Shown here: one piece after another, positions 27,917 through 36,886 of the stretch | How the letters are laid out: each line of letters opens with the position of its first letter | Position numbering within the stretch: the stretch's first letter is position 1 | Origin: Sediminihaliea albiluteola | GTDB lineage: Bacteria; Pseudomonadota; Gammaproteobacteria; Pseudomonadales; Halieaceae | Length of the DNA stretch: 64,000 nucleotides | NCBI RefSeq assembly: GCF_014077625.1 | Contig: NZ_JACFXU010000017.1 | Location: 215,284-279,283 of the forward strand | Reading direction: 5' to 3' | Notes under the pieces: model-generated | What the model saw: the letters and a program-made list of their open reading frames with translations, nothing else | Databases searched by the model: none | Told to the model about the DNA's origin: nothing | Program-made: the position numbers and the translations under genes

Positions 27917-28546
27917 TCAGTGAACATAGCCGATGACGGCAATAAAGTGGCACAGGCTACCGGCGACTACAAAAAGGTGCCAAGCACCGTGGGCATAGCT
28001 GAGTTTGGCAATTTTATCCAGCAAGTAAAAAACCACGCCGGTAGTGTAGGCCAAGCCGCCGTAAACCAGCCAGTCGAAGCCAGCACTGGGAAGGGCTTGC
28101 CGCAGGCTCTCTAAATCGTAGACGCAGGCCCAGCCCATGGCTAGATAGGCCGCAATCTGAAAAGCTTTTACGGCGCGTCCAGATAGGAATATTTCACTTA
28201 AAATACCGACTAAAGCCATAGCCCATACAATGCTAAGAATGAGCCAGCCATTGCCATCTCTAAGAGTTACCAGCATAAAAGGGGTATAGCTGCCGGCGAT
28301 CAGCAGATAAATAGAAACGTGATCGAATATTTGGAATAGCTTCTTGAGGCCTGGCGGAGAGAAGCTGTGATACAAGGTCGACATGGTATAGAGCAGTACC
28401 ATGGTTATGCCAAAGACGGTAAAACTGGCCAAGACCCAGGGGTCGCCGCTCTGTAATCCTATGGTGAGTAGGGCGCCTAGGCCCACTAAGGCCAGCACAG
28501 CACCAATCAGGTGGCTGATGCTATTGAGACGTTCTCCTTCGTACAT
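27917..28546 (-). CDS. trhA: Hemolysin III family membrane protein (TrhA/YqfA-like, PAQR superfamily)
   Basis: 209 aa, seven membrane helices. The metal-binding signatures of the PAQR-like family are present: SISHLIG at the start, STLYHSF with HVSIYLLIAGSYTPF, and AWHLFVVAGSLCHFIAV at the end, supplying Ser, Asp and three His. Members influence membrane lipid homeostasis and, in some hosts, were named for haemolytic activity. Inner membrane. Confidence 0.88.
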   Translation of the reverse strand: MYEGERLNSISHLIGAVLALVGLGALLTIGLQSGDPWVLASFTVFGITMVLLYTMSTLYHSFSPPGLKKLFQIFDHVSIYLLIAGSYTPFMLVTLRDGNGWLILSIVWAMALVGILSEIFLSGRAVKAFQIAAYLAMGWACVYDLESLRQALPSAGFDWLVYGGLAYTTGVVFYLLDKIAKLSYAHGAWHLFVVAGSLCHFIAVIGYVH

Positions 28547-28611
28547 TGTATCTTCTGTTCTCCTCTAGCCTACTTATAGGCGAGACTTTAGCTCGTCTCG
28601 CTAAGAATTAT

Positions 28612-29535
28612 CTAGTTGAGTTCGTCTTCTATCAGCTCGTGACGCACTCGTACGGCCACATTGCGAGGGTGGATGATCAAACCTCTTGCCTGCAAGTGCG
28701 CTCTGGTGAAGGCCGCGCCATAGAGCAAAATAAGGGAGGAGTAGTTCACCCACAGCAGTAAGAGTACCAGAGAGCCAGCTGCACCATAGGTTGAAGCAGT
28801 GGCGGTATAGGACAAATACAGCGCGATCAGAGATCGGCCCACGGTGAAGAGCAGGGCAGTTAATACGGATCCGACAGCCACATCACGCCAGCTTAAGCGC
28901 ACATCGGGTAAAACTTTGAAGATAGTGCCAAACAGTAGTGAAGCCACCAAAATAGATAGCAGAGTATCCATTAGGCTAAAAGCAACGTTGTACCAGGGCA
29001 GCCAGCCCTGCACATTATTCAACACAACCCGTAAGCCAACGCTCAAAGATAGAGACACCAGCATGACAAAGCCTACCGCCAACACAATAGTGAGGGAGGT
29101 GAAACGTTTGCGTAAAAAAATCAGCAGGCTGTTGCGCGAGGGTTTGGGTACTACGCCCCAAATAGAGTTAAGCGAGTTCTGCATTTGGCCAAATACTGTA
29201 GTTGCCCCAACTAACATGGCGAGTATTCCACCCACAGTAGCTAACAACCCTCCTTCTTTGAGGCTCGATTGAGAGACGGCGCTTTGCACGGCCTCAGCCG
29301 CTTCGGGGCCAATGGTTTCCTGTAGTTGCGTGGCAATCTGACCCTGAGCAGCTTCCTGTCCGTAAAACACCCCGATCACAGAGACAATAACGATCATTAC
29401 CGGGGCGATAGAAAAGAGGGTGAAGAAGGCAAGGGAGCCAGCGTTAGCAAAGGCTTTGCTGTCTAGCCAGATCTTCGCAGCGTGCTGGAAGATCTGGAGC
29501 CAGTATTTGACGAGTTTAAGCAGCTGTTGGGCCAT
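28612..29535 (-). CDS. YihY/BrkB-family inner membrane protein
   Basis: 307 aa from ATG 29535 (MAQQLLKLVKYW); a TTG three codons earlier is less likely. Six membrane helices, with the family lead-in SKAFANAGSLAFFTLFSIAPVMIVIVSV and a conserved central helix pair. YihY/BrkB proteins are widespread and uncharacterised, despite old names suggesting RNase BN or virulence roles. Same strand as trhA, upstream by 65 bp. The C-terminus is short compared with family members having an added cytoplasmic domain. Confidence 0.87.
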   Translation of the reverse strand: MAQQLLKLVKYWLQIFQHAAKIWLDSKAFANAGSLAFFTLFSIAPVMIVIVSVIGVFYGQEAAQGQIATQLQETIGPEAAEAVQSAVSQSSLKEGGLLATVGGILAMLVGATTVFGQMQNSLNSIWGVVPKPSRNSLLIFLRKRFTSLTIVLAVGFVMLVSLSLSVGLRVVLNNVQGWLPWYNVAFSLMDTLLSILVASLLFGTIFKVLPDVRLSWRDVAVGSVLTALLFTVGRSLIALYLSYTATASTYGAAGSLVLLLLWVNYSSLILLYGAAFTRAHLQARGLIIHPRNVAVRVRHELIEDELN

Positions 29536-29615
29536 AATATGCAAGCGAACTCCAGTATGCTCGATTGAAATTTGGCCCCTTATTGTAGCCGATTGCTAGT
29601 GCTCTGTATGAACAG

Positions 29616-30902
29616 TTATCCAGCGCGGCGCTGACGAGTCTGCGCCTGAGCGCGACCGCCTGCCGAACGATTGGCGCTAGCGCGGCCACGGTTGGCATTG
29701 CCGCGATTGCCAGCTTGGCTGCGACCGCCGCCGCGACCATTTTGAATAGGCTCGGGTTTAATGCTGGGGTCGACATCGAAGCCGGGCATGTTGACCTTCT
29801 CGATCGGCGAACCCAGTACACGCTCGATATCTTTCAGCAGTTTTAGCTCATCGACACAGACCAGTGAGACCGCGTGCCCTTCCTGTCCGGCGCGGGCGGT
29901 ACGGCCAATGCGGTGTACATAGTCTTCCGCTACGTTGGGCAGTTCAAAGTTAACCACATGCGGTAGCTTATCGATATCGATGCCGCGTGCTGCTATATCA
30001 GTGGCGACCAATACACGAACGGCGCCGGATTTAAAATCAGCTAGAGCTCGGGTTCGAGCACCTTGAGATTTGTTACCGTGGATAGCAGCGGATTTAATAC
30101 CATCTTTATCCAATTGCTCTGCCAGCTTGTTGGCACCGTGCTTAGTGCGAGTAAATACCAACACCTGCTGCCAATTACCTTCGCCAATAATTTGTGACAA
30201 GAGTTCGCGCTTGCGCTTTTTGTCGACCGGATAAACTACCTGGCTGACCAGTTCGGCGGCGGTATTCTGCGGGGTAACCTGAATTTCTGCCGGTTGGTTT
30301 AGGAACTCCGCTGCCAGGCCTTTGATCTCTTTCGAGAAGGTGGCGGAGAACAGTAGCGTCTGGCGCGACTTGGGGATCACATTGAGGATCTTCCGAATGT
30401 CTCGAATAAAGCCCATGTCGAGCATGCGGTCTGCTTCGTCCAAGACTAAAATCTCTACGCGAGATAGGTCAACGCTGCGCTGCTGTACGTGATCTAGCAG
30501 GCGCCCGGGAGTGGCAACAATAATGTCCACACCCTTGATGAGTTTTTGTTTCTGCGGGTTAATGCTAACGCCACCGAAGATAACTGCAGAGCGGAATGGC
30601 AGGTACTGGCCGTAATCGCGAACGCTGTCGTGTACTTGTGCAGCTAGTTCACGAGTTGGAGTGAGAACCAATACACGAGGGTGGCGTTTACTGCCTTCGC
30701 TGGCTGAGTTCTGTAGGCGTTGTAGTACAGGCAGGGTAAAGCCGGCGGTTTTTCCGGTGCCAGTCTGCGCACCAGCTAGTACGTCTTTACCTTCGAGTAC
30801 TAGTGGAATAGCTTGTTGTTGGATCGGGGTTGCTTCGTCGTAGCCCTGTTTTTGGACAGCACGCAGCAGTTCAGCCGAAAGGCTGAGGTCTTTAAATAAC
30901 AT
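29616..30902 (-). CDS. rhlE: DEAD-box RNA helicase, RhlE-type
   Basis: 428 aa from ATG 30902 ([16 protein letters not shown]), with AGGAG eleven bases upstream; the open frame extends to 31076 without conservation. Helicase motifs are [38 protein letters not shown] and [10 protein letters not shown]. The last 50 residues are a low-complexity Arg/Gly/Asn tail ([13 protein letters not shown] and on) typical of RhlE and able to bind RNA nonspecifically. Likely roles are ribosome maturation and RNA turnover in the cold. Confidence 0.92.
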   Translation of the reverse strand: MLFKDLSLSAELLRAVQKQGYDEATPIQQQAIPLVLEGKDVLAGAQTGTGKTAGFTLPVLQRLQNSASEGSKRHPRVLVLTPTRELAAQVHDSVRDYGQYLPFRSAVIFGGVSINPQKQKLIKGVDIIVATPGRLLDHVQQRSVDLSRVEILVLDEADRMLDMGFIRDIRKILNVIPKSRQTLLFSATFSKEIKGLAAEFLNQPAEIQVTPQNTAAELVSQVVYPVDKKRKRELLSQIIGEGNWQQVLVFTRTKHGANKLAEQLDKDGIKSAAIHGNKSQGARTRALADFKSGAVRVLVATDIAARGIDIDKLPHVVNFELPNVAEDYVHRIGRTARAGQEGHAVSLVCVDELKLLKDIERVLGSPIEKVNMPGFDVDPSIKPEPIQNGRGGGRSQAGNRGNANRGRASANRSAGGRAQAQTRQRRAG

Positions 30903-31220
30903 GAATAGATAGCTCCTGATTCTCTCGATATGAGAGTGCCTGACCAGAGTGCAGAGTCGTTTGAAGGTACTCGCTTTTGGTTCGGTCCAGGCTTGAAAAT
31001 TTCGCAAGGGATCTGCCGGCACGTCGCGTGCGGCGGATGTGAGGCGCAGACCGAAGTGCGCCAAGACGGGATGCACTATACCAGAGCGGGGGTCAAAAGA
31101 TAGCGCTTATTGTCCTGTTCAAGTTTTACGGCCTCTTGAGTTGGTGCTTAGATGAGATCATAGGGTCGATAGCTCAAGACATAATAGGCATCATAGGCAG
31201 CGACAATGATGGAGTTTATT
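30903..31220. other. Long intergenic region upstream of rhlE-type helicase
   Basis: About 320 bp between divergent genes. It may include a long 5' leader for the helicase, as is common in cold-regulated DEAD-box genes. A short stem CTCTC...GAGAG lies near 30923. No gene or clear terminator seen. Confidence 0.4.
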
Positions 31221-31979
31221 ATGCTCAAAGCACTATTTCTCGACATGGATGAAACACTCTGCGACACCCTCGGCGCTAATGCGGTTGCCAAGCAAAAAAT
31301 GGCACAGCACTTGCGTGAACTAGCGGGCACTTCCTTTGACGCTAAGCAAATGGCAGAAGATTATGTGGATGGCATTTACCGGCACTGGTCTGATAGTCAG
31401 CGCGAGCGATACCTGCCGATCATTGAGCAAAGCAGTGAAGGTGAGTTCCGGGTACAGTTGATATTGGACCTGTTGCACGAACAAGGGATCCATAGCGTCG
31501 ATAGCGAGGCAGCCCAGGATTTGCAGCAGGCCTTTGACCGCAATCGCCTAGAAGCCTTTGACTTTTATCCGGGTATTCCTGAGTTTTTGCTGGAGGCGCG
31601 AGAGCTCTTTACTTTGGTAGTGATAACTAACGGCCCTGAGTTTTCTCAAATACCTAAAGTGGAGAAGATTAAGCTCGCCGATTATGTCGACCATATTATT
31701 ATTGGTGGCCAAGAGCCGGAGCAAAAGCCCGCTTCCTCTATTTTTGAGAAGGCTCTGAAACTGGCTCAGTGCGAAGCACATGAAGCCATTCATGTGGGTG
31801 ATAGTTTGGCCGCAGATATTGCTGGTGCCGATTACTGTGGGATTACCACGGTCTGGGTTCAGCATCAGCAAGCGCTAGATGCAGAGTTGGGAATTAATCC
31901 ACAGCACAGTGTATTTCACCCAAGTGAGATACCCGCTTTAATTCGCGAGCTACACAGTAACGGCCATAACAGTCATTAG
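31221..31979 (+). CDS. HAD-superfamily hydrolase (YjjG-like phosphatase)
   Basis: 252 aa. ATG 31221 is preferred to 31206 because GGAG lies six bases before it and the protein then begins with HAD motif I (MLKALFLDMDETLCDT). Motif II is VVITNGPEF, the motif III lysine is in EQKPASSIF, and motif IV is HVGDSLAADIAGA. The helical cap at about residues 20-100 places it in subfamily I with YjjG and N-acylneuraminate-9-phosphatase. It probably dephosphorylates a nucleotide or sugar phosphate in the cytoplasm. Confidence 0.88.
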   Translation: MLKALFLDMDETLCDTLGANAVAKQKMAQHLRELAGTSFDAKQMAEDYVDGIYRHWSDSQRERYLPIIEQSSEGEFRVQLILDLLHEQGIHSVDSEAAQDLQQAFDRNRLEAFDFYPGIPEFLLEARELFTLVVITNGPEFSQIPKVEKIKLADYVDHIIIGGQEPEQKPASSIFEKALKLAQCEAHEAIHVGDSLAADIAGADYCGITTVWVQHQQALDAELGINPQHSVFHPSEIPALIRELHSNGHNSH

Positions 31980-32117
31980 TTACCATCTTATTGTGTGTTG
32001 CTGGCGAGGCTAGCTGTGAAACAATGCTGCAGTCTAGAATTTAGGCAAGCGCTTACCCCTTGCAAGGGGCTTAGTTGATTAACTGGCTCCGCTAGCTTGC
32101 CCTTTGGAGCATCGCTC

Positions 32118-32885
32118 ATGAATACCTTTCCGCCACCCCCGCCACTGAACTTAGCCTTAAGTGAAATGCCCCGAGCAGCTTATGAAGGACTGCGTGCATT
32201 TGTCAGTATGCGCAGCCTACTGCGCGAATACCGGACTTGCGGAGAAGGCGATCCCGTTTTGGTGCTGCCAGGCTATGGCGCATCTGATAGCTCTACAGCC
32301 TTTATCCGCTACTTTCTCAAACAGATCGGCTTCGCTAGTCATGCGCTAGCGCTTGGTCGCAATCTTGAGAATGCCGAAGACCGTATTCGCAGTGTTGATG
32401 ATGCGACTCGCTTTCGGGAAAAAATGGGCTCCCTGGTGGTCTCGAGAGTGCGCGAGTTGGCGGAACAGGCTGGCACAAGTATCAGCTTGGTGGGCTGGAG
32501 TATGGGTGGTCTCTACGCAGTTGATGCTGCTAGAGAGGTACCTGAACTGCTGCGGCAGGTGATTACCCTGGGCTCGCCCTTTGGCGACCCGCGAGGCACC
32601 AGTCTTTTTACGCTAATGCGTCGCTTGAGTGGTAGTACAGTCCCGCTAGAAACTCAAGACTTTGGAAGTTGGTTGGCAAAGGCATCCGTCTCCGAAGTGC
32701 CCACCAAAGTGATTTACAGTGTGCGAGACGGAATTGTCGGCACAGGTATTGCACGACTGCCAGAGTCGCCGACTACTGAACACTGCCAGATTAATTCAAG
32801 CCATATTGGCTTTGCACATAATCCCGATGCTTTGAGCGAAGTGGCAAGTACCCTGCTTAACGCCCGTCCGCTACTCAGGCCTTAG
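32118..32885 (+). CDS. Alpha/beta hydrolase-family protein
   Basis: 255 aa from ATG 32118, with GGAG eight bases upstream. The nucleophile elbow GWSMGG lies near residue 130 and an oxyanion region VLVLPGYGASDSS near 55. A late His in INSSHIGFAHNPD can complete the catalytic triad. It resembles triacylglycerol-lipase or esterase-like proteins without a signal peptide, so acts in the cytoplasm. The C-terminus overlaps the end of a decayed SDR gene on the other strand by 11 bp. Confidence 0.82.
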   Translation: MNTFPPPPPLNLALSEMPRAAYEGLRAFVSMRSLLREYRTCGEGDPVLVLPGYGASDSSTAFIRYFLKQIGFASHALALGRNLENAEDRIRSVDDATRFREKMGSLVVSRVRELAEQAGTSISLVGWSMGGLYAVDAAREVPELLRQVITLGSPFGDPRGTSLFTLMRRLSGSTVPLETQDFGSWLAKASVSEVPTKVIYSVRDGIVGTGIARLPESPTTEHCQINSSHIGFAHNPDALSEVASTLLNARPLLRP

Positions 32886-33246
32886 GCGGGTAGGGCTTGC
32901 CGTAGAGCTCTGCTGCTGCCTGGCCCATGTATAGAATGGCCTCGGCACGATCGCGCGCTGATCTCAGGGCGGTGGCCGCTGCTAGATTGTGTTGCCCAGC
33001 AACATGAATGGGTTTTCTGCCAAGGTTGGCCAGCGCTTCGTCTACTACCGCATCGGGTAACAACTTCAATGCCGTGAGCCGCTTCAAGCTCATCTTTGAG
33101 TGCTAGTAGCAGTGGCTCCCGCCTAGCACAATGAGCACTAAGTTCAGGCCGCGCTCGGCCAGCTTCTGAGCGAAGCTTCTGCCTATGCCTTCGGAGGCAC
33201 CGGCAATTAAGGCCCACTCGCCATACTGCTATTTGAAGTTTTGCAC
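32875..33246 (-). pseudogene. Decayed short-chain dehydrogenase/reductase gene (frameshift, stop, internal deletion)
   Basis: Reading from GTG 33246, the frames give QNFK, stop, [32 protein letters not shown], then a frameshift into [19 protein letters not shown]. This is the classic SDR start with the GxxxGIG NAD(P) site. After a further break, another frame gives LPDAVVDEALANLGRKP and a typical SDR C-terminus ending YGKPYPPKA with a stop at 32875. The middle, about 150 residues including the Ser/Tyr/Lys catalytic site, is missing. The remains cannot encode a working enzyme. Confidence 0.8.
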
Positions 33247-33347
33247 GTTGATACCTGCGAGTGGTGTTCAGAGGGCATTAGGGCGAGCGGTGTATCGCTA
33301 GCGTGTAGCGAGCTGCAGTCATTGCGACAGAAATGCACCAAAGAAAT

Positions 33348-33424
33348 TGGCACGCCCGGAGAGATTCGAACTCCCGACCAACTGGTTCGAAGCCAGTTAC
33401 TCTATCCAGCTGAGCTACGGGCGC
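33348..33424 (-). tRNA. tRNA-Arg (anticodon UCG)
   Basis: 77 nt, with encoded CCA. The acceptor arm GCGCCCG pairs with CGGGCGT, with a G-T at the end. The anticodon stem ACTGG/CCAGT encloses loop CTTCGAA, giving anticodon TCG (33388-33390). The T arm contains GTTCGAATC. The cloverleaf is complete by eye, and the gene stands alone between the SDR remnant and ybiT. Confidence 0.93.
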
Positions 33425-33486
33425 AACGGACCGACAATTATAGGTAAGAAAGCGCCGTGCGCCTAGCCCTAATTAAAATTGGCCTG

Positions 33487-35094
33487 TTAAGCGGCTTTTG
33501 CTTCAGCTCTTGCTTTGTCAGCTAAGTATTCATCATAGCTGCCTTGGAAATCGACCAAGCTTTGATTTTTGATTTCAATTACACGAGTGGCCAGAGAGGA
33601 CACAAACTGACGGTCGTGGCTAACAAAAATCAGGGTGCCATCATAATTGTCGAGTGCCTTGTTTAGCGCCTCGATGGATTCCATATCCATGTGGTTGGTC
33701 GGCTCATCCATAATGAGCACGTTGGTGTCCATCATCATCAACTTGCCGAACAGCAGGCGGTTTTTTTCACCACCCGAGCACACAGCGGCTTTTTTGTTGG
33801 CGTCATCTGCGGTGAACAATAGGCGTCCAAGAATGCCGCGCACAGCGAGGTCGTCGTGTTTAGGCGTGCGCCACTGTGACATCCATTCAAAAATAGTGAG
33901 ATCGCCTTCGAAATCGGCCGTGCTATCCTGAGGGCAGTAGCCAATTTGGGCGTTCTCAGACCATTTAATCTCACCGCTGTTGGCTTGTATTTCATCGATC
34001 AGGCAGCGCAGGAAGGTGGTCTTGCCCGCGCCATTTTCACCGATCACTGCCAGGCGCGAGCCGGCATCTAAAATCATGTCCGTGTCTTTGAATAGCGGGC
34101 TTCCATCGAAGCCGTGGGATAAGCCTTTTAAAGTCAGCGCCTGACGATGCAGTTTTTTACATTGTTTAAAAGTAATATAGGGCGAGATGCGGCTAGAGCG
34201 TTTGATCTCATCTAGCTTAATCTTTTCCATTTTTTTGGCGCGAGAGCTAGCCTGCTTAGCCTTTGAAGCATTGGCTGAGAAACGATTCACAAAGCTTTGT
34301 AGCTCTTCTAGTTCAGCGGTCTTTTTGGCATTGCCTGCACGCAACTGATCTTGGATAAGGGTGGATGCGGCGACAAAGGCTTCGTAGTTACCCGGATAGA
34401 TGCGCAGCTCGCCATAATCGATATCTGCCATGTGGGTACACACAGCGTTGAGGAAGTGGCGATCGTGAGAAATGATAATCATGGTGCTGCGGCGCTGTTT
34501 TAGCACTTCGGCTAGCCAGTTAATGGTATGGATGTCCAAGTTGTTGGTCGGCTCATCCAGCAGCAAAATATCGGGGTCGGCAAATAGTGCCTGGGCCAGC
34601 AATACGCGCAGCTTCCAGCCCGGTGCGACCTGCTTCATTAGGCCAAAGTGCAGCGCTTCATCGATGCCCGCTTCAAGCAAGATTTCGCCAGCGCGACTTT
34701 CTGCGCTGTAACCATCCATTTCGGCAAACTGCACTTCCAGTTCGGCGACGCGCATGCCGTCCTCTTCGCTCATTTCTGGCAGCGAATAAATACGGTCGCG
34801 CTCCTGCTTAACTTGCCACAGCTTGGTGTCGCCCATAATCACTGCGTCAACCACACTGTACTCTTCAAAGGCAAACTGATCTTGACTCAAAATGCCCAGG
34901 CTGCAGCCTGATTCAATAGACACATTGCCGGCAGTTGGCGTGAGTGCGCCGCTAAGGATCTTCATAAAGGTCGATTTACCGCAGCCATTAGCGCCGATCA
35001 AGCCATAGCGATTGCCGTTGCCGAATTTGGCGGAAATGTTTTCAAACAGCGGCTGGGCACCGAACTGCATGGTGATGTTTGCGGTGGTGATCAA
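33487..35094 (-). CDS. ybiT: ABC-F family translation ATPase YbiT
   Basis: 535 aa with two ABC ATPase domains and no membrane segment. It tracks E. coli YbiT closely: [61 protein letters not shown] and [29 protein letters not shown]. The interdomain linker is lysine-rich ([16 protein letters not shown]). The second Walker A is [15 protein letters not shown] proteins bind the ribosomal E site and tune elongation. The start is ATG at 35094. Monocistronic. Confidence 0.94.
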   Translation of the reverse strand: MITTANITMQFGAQPLFENISAKFGNGNRYGLIGANGCGKSTFMKILSGALTPTAGNVSIESGCSLGILSQDQFAFEEYSVVDAVIMGDTKLWQVKQERDRIYSLPEMSEEDGMRVAELEVQFAEMDGYSAESRAGEILLEAGIDEALHFGLMKQVAPGWKLRVLLAQALFADPDILLLDEPTNNLDIHTINWLAEVLKQRRSTMIIISHDRHFLNAVCTHMADIDYGELRIYPGNYEAFVAASTLIQDQLRAGNAKKTAELEELQSFVNRFSANASKAKQASSRAKKMEKIKLDEIKRSSRISPYITFKQCKKLHRQALTLKGLSHGFDGSPLFKDTDMILDAGSRLAVIGENGAGKTTFLRCLIDEIQANSGEIKWSENAQIGYCPQDSTADFEGDLTIFEWMSQWRTPKHDDLAVRGILGRLLFTADDANKKAAVCSGGEKNRLLFGKLMMMDTNVLIMDEPTNHMDMESIEALNKALDNYDGTLIFVSHDRQFVSSLATRVIEIKNQSLVDFQGSYDEYLADKARAEAKAA

Positions 35095-35213
35095 GAGCGT
35101 ATTCCTGCGGGTTTGGAGAGTAAGGATGGTGGAGAATGAAGGTGCTATAGCAGAGACCTACAGCGGGCCGCGGACTATACGGGCTTAGTGCTGGGCTGTC
35201 GAGGTGTTTCTTT

Positions 35214-35241
35214 GCTAAGTGGCTCCTCGGAGCCACTTAGC
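35214..35241. terminator. Strong 12-bp hairpin between ybiT leader and S4 gene
   Basis: GCTAAGTGGCTC (35214-35225) pairs perfectly with 35230-35241 around loop CTCG. It lies nine bases past the stop of the S4-domain gene on the minus strand. The following minus-strand bases are A-rich rather than T-rich, so it is not a textbook intrinsic terminator but is the likely transcript end. Confidence 0.5.
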
Positions 35242-35249
35242 AGGGATGT

Positions 35250-35462
35250 TTAGATCAGTTTGAGTTGCAGGGTTTCCTCGCGAAACTCGATAATATCTCC
35301 GCTGAGCATTTTTCGCCGACGCCGGGTTTCAACCTCACCATTGACGCTGACAAAACCTTCGCCGATCAAGAGCTTGGCTTCGCCCCCGGTGGCGACTAGG
35401 CCTTCGAATTTCAGAATTTTATAGAGCTCAACGGGCTCTTTGTTAATTTCAACAATTCTCAT
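35250..35462 (-). CDS. Small S4-domain RNA-binding protein (YbcJ-like)
   Basis: 70 aa, essentially one S4 domain: VELYKILKFEGLVATGGEAKLLIGEGFVSVNGEVETRRRRKMLSGDIIEF, with the conserved GG-A--LI--G-V-VNG pattern and a basic RRRRK loop for RNA binding. The length matches YbcJ/YaaA-type free-standing S4 proteins linked to ribosome assembly or RNA binding. Complete; ends before a strong hairpin. Confidence 0.85.
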   Translation of the reverse strand: MRIVEINKEPVELYKILKFEGLVATGGEAKLLIGEGFVSVNGEVETRRRRKMLSGDIIEFREETLQLKLI

Positions 35463-35505
35463 GAGTGACTGCCTGAATATACTGTGGGCTAGGTGATGTT
35501 TTAAC

Positions 35506-35892
35506 TTAGGCCCTAGAGCTCTGAGTCACGCCACTAAAGCGGTTTTCGAGGTAGTTGACGATGTCGGATGATTCATACATCCACTCTATGGCGCCTTGTT
35601 CGTTCACTATGCGCAAGCATGGCACTTTCAGACGGCCACCGCCAGCAAGTAGCTCTTCCTTCGCAGTAGCTGAGCGCTTGACGTCCCGCACTTGAATATC
35701 TAGCGACAGTCGCGTCATTGCCCGGCGAACTTTGACACAAAATGGACAGGCCTCATATTGGTACAGCTGTAAAGCGCTGGTCTGCTGGTCGATAATGGCC
35801 TGATCTTGTGCGTCGCGCTGCATGCCCTTTGGCTTAAACAGCCAGTTAAAAAACAAAATTAGCTTGCCAAGGATCAAGCGGATAAGGGCCAT
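35506..35892 (-). CDS. Glutaredoxin-like/GST N-terminal domain membrane-anchored protein
   Basis: 128 aa from ATG 35892 (GGAG six bases upstream); an ATG four codons earlier overlaps that site. An N-terminal hydrophobic stretch (LIRLILGKLILFFNWLF) can anchor it in the inner membrane. A thioredoxin-fold domain follows: LYQYEACPFCVKVRRAM with the redox-active CPFC near residue 53, KVPCLRI with the cis-Pro, and SSDIVNYLENRF for glutathione binding. Probably a glutathione-dependent disulfide reductase. Confidence 0.83.
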   Translation of the reverse strand: MALIRLILGKLILFFNWLFKPKGMQRDAQDQAIIDQQTSALQLYQYEACPFCVKVRRAMTRLSLDIQVRDVKRSATAKEELLAGGGRLKVPCLRIVNEQGAIEWMYESSDIVNYLENRFSGVTQSSRA

Positions 35893-36034
35893 GCTGGACT
35901 CCATTGCGGGGTGGGTGAGTGTTCGCTACTTGTTTGTGAGTCTGCAGCTCATCTCGACCAAGTAGCCGGGGGCGTATTCTATAGATTAGCGCTGAGAATC
36001 ATAGACGATGATGAGTTTGGCTATGGTTGTTCCT

Positions 36035-36664
36035 TTAGTGTTGAGACTCTAGCGACGCAGTGCGGCAAATGGCTTCCAGCATCGGGGCATGAGATTGATA
36101 GTCAATATCGATAGCGTTTAGCTTGTTGCCATGAACGAGTACTAACGAGGGAAATGAGCGCACGCCCAATTGGCGCCGCAGGGCGAAGTCATTGTGTAGC
36201 TCTTGCTCTATTTCAGCGCTGCTCAGGTCGTTGCTAAATTGAGCTGTATCCAAGTTCAACTCAGCGGCAAGGTCGATAAGGGTGCTGTTGTCTGAGGGGT
36301 TCATCGCACGCAGATAGTAGGCGCGTTGAATGGCATCAATCATTGCCAGTTCCGCTCCTTGTCTGCGCGCAGCTAATACCGCGCGGCAAGCTGGGTAAGT
36401 GGAGCGCCGAGGCTGACAGTCACGCCAAAAGTCGAAATTAAAGCTGGCCCCTGTGCGCTCTGCTACGTCCCGCCAGTAGCCCGCAATAGTTGCCTGTTGC
36501 TCTAGGGGCATTGCTTGCTCGCTATCGGCTGCTAAGCCACCGACTACGTTGACGACCTTCACAGTGTTGGGCAGCGCTGCACATAAGTGGTCCCAGGAGC
36601 GACGAAAGCCCCAGCACCAACTGCACATTGGGTCATGGACGTAGTACAAAATGGCCGTGCTCAT
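36035..36664 (-). CDS. DsbA-family thioredoxin-fold protein (FrnE-like)
   Basis: 209 aa, no signal peptide, so probably cytoplasmic. Active site PMCSWCWGF gives CSWC near residues 14-17. The helical insertion follows, and the cis-Pro region is GVRSFPSLVL near residue 170. The pattern matches FrnE/DsbA-like oxidoreductases (PF01323) associated with disulfide exchange or 2-hydroxychromene-2-carboxylate isomerase-like folds. The adjacent glutaredoxin-like gene is on the same strand but 130 bp away. Substrate unknown. Confidence 0.83.
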   Translation of the reverse strand: MSTAILYYVHDPMCSWCWGFRRSWDHLCAALPNTVKVVNVVGGLAADSEQAMPLEQQATIAGYWRDVAERTGASFNFDFWRDCQPRRSTYPACRAVLAARRQGAELAMIDAIQRAYYLRAMNPSDNSTLIDLAAELNLDTAQFSNDLSSAEIEQELHNDFALRRQLGVRSFPSLVLVHGNKLNAIDIDYQSHAPMLEAICRTASLESQH

Positions 36665-36886
36665 TATTTGATTACCTTTGCAAAGGTCGATAGCTGTTAG
36701 ATAAAGTGAAGTGAGACTGTTTAAGCCCTAGGCTCGAAGCATCACTGCTCTAAAACTTAAGCGCTCCAGAAACAGATAAAGCCTTACTGCTGTCGATGCC
36801 AGAGATAACACTTGGCGCTAAGGCCTGTAAGATGATTACATACACAGAATATAAAAACACTGCGATGAAAAATCCAGGAGCATAAA

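Noticed and set aside
33241-33447. 68-aa plus-strand ORF
   Set aside because: Runs through the tRNA-Arg gene; not coding.
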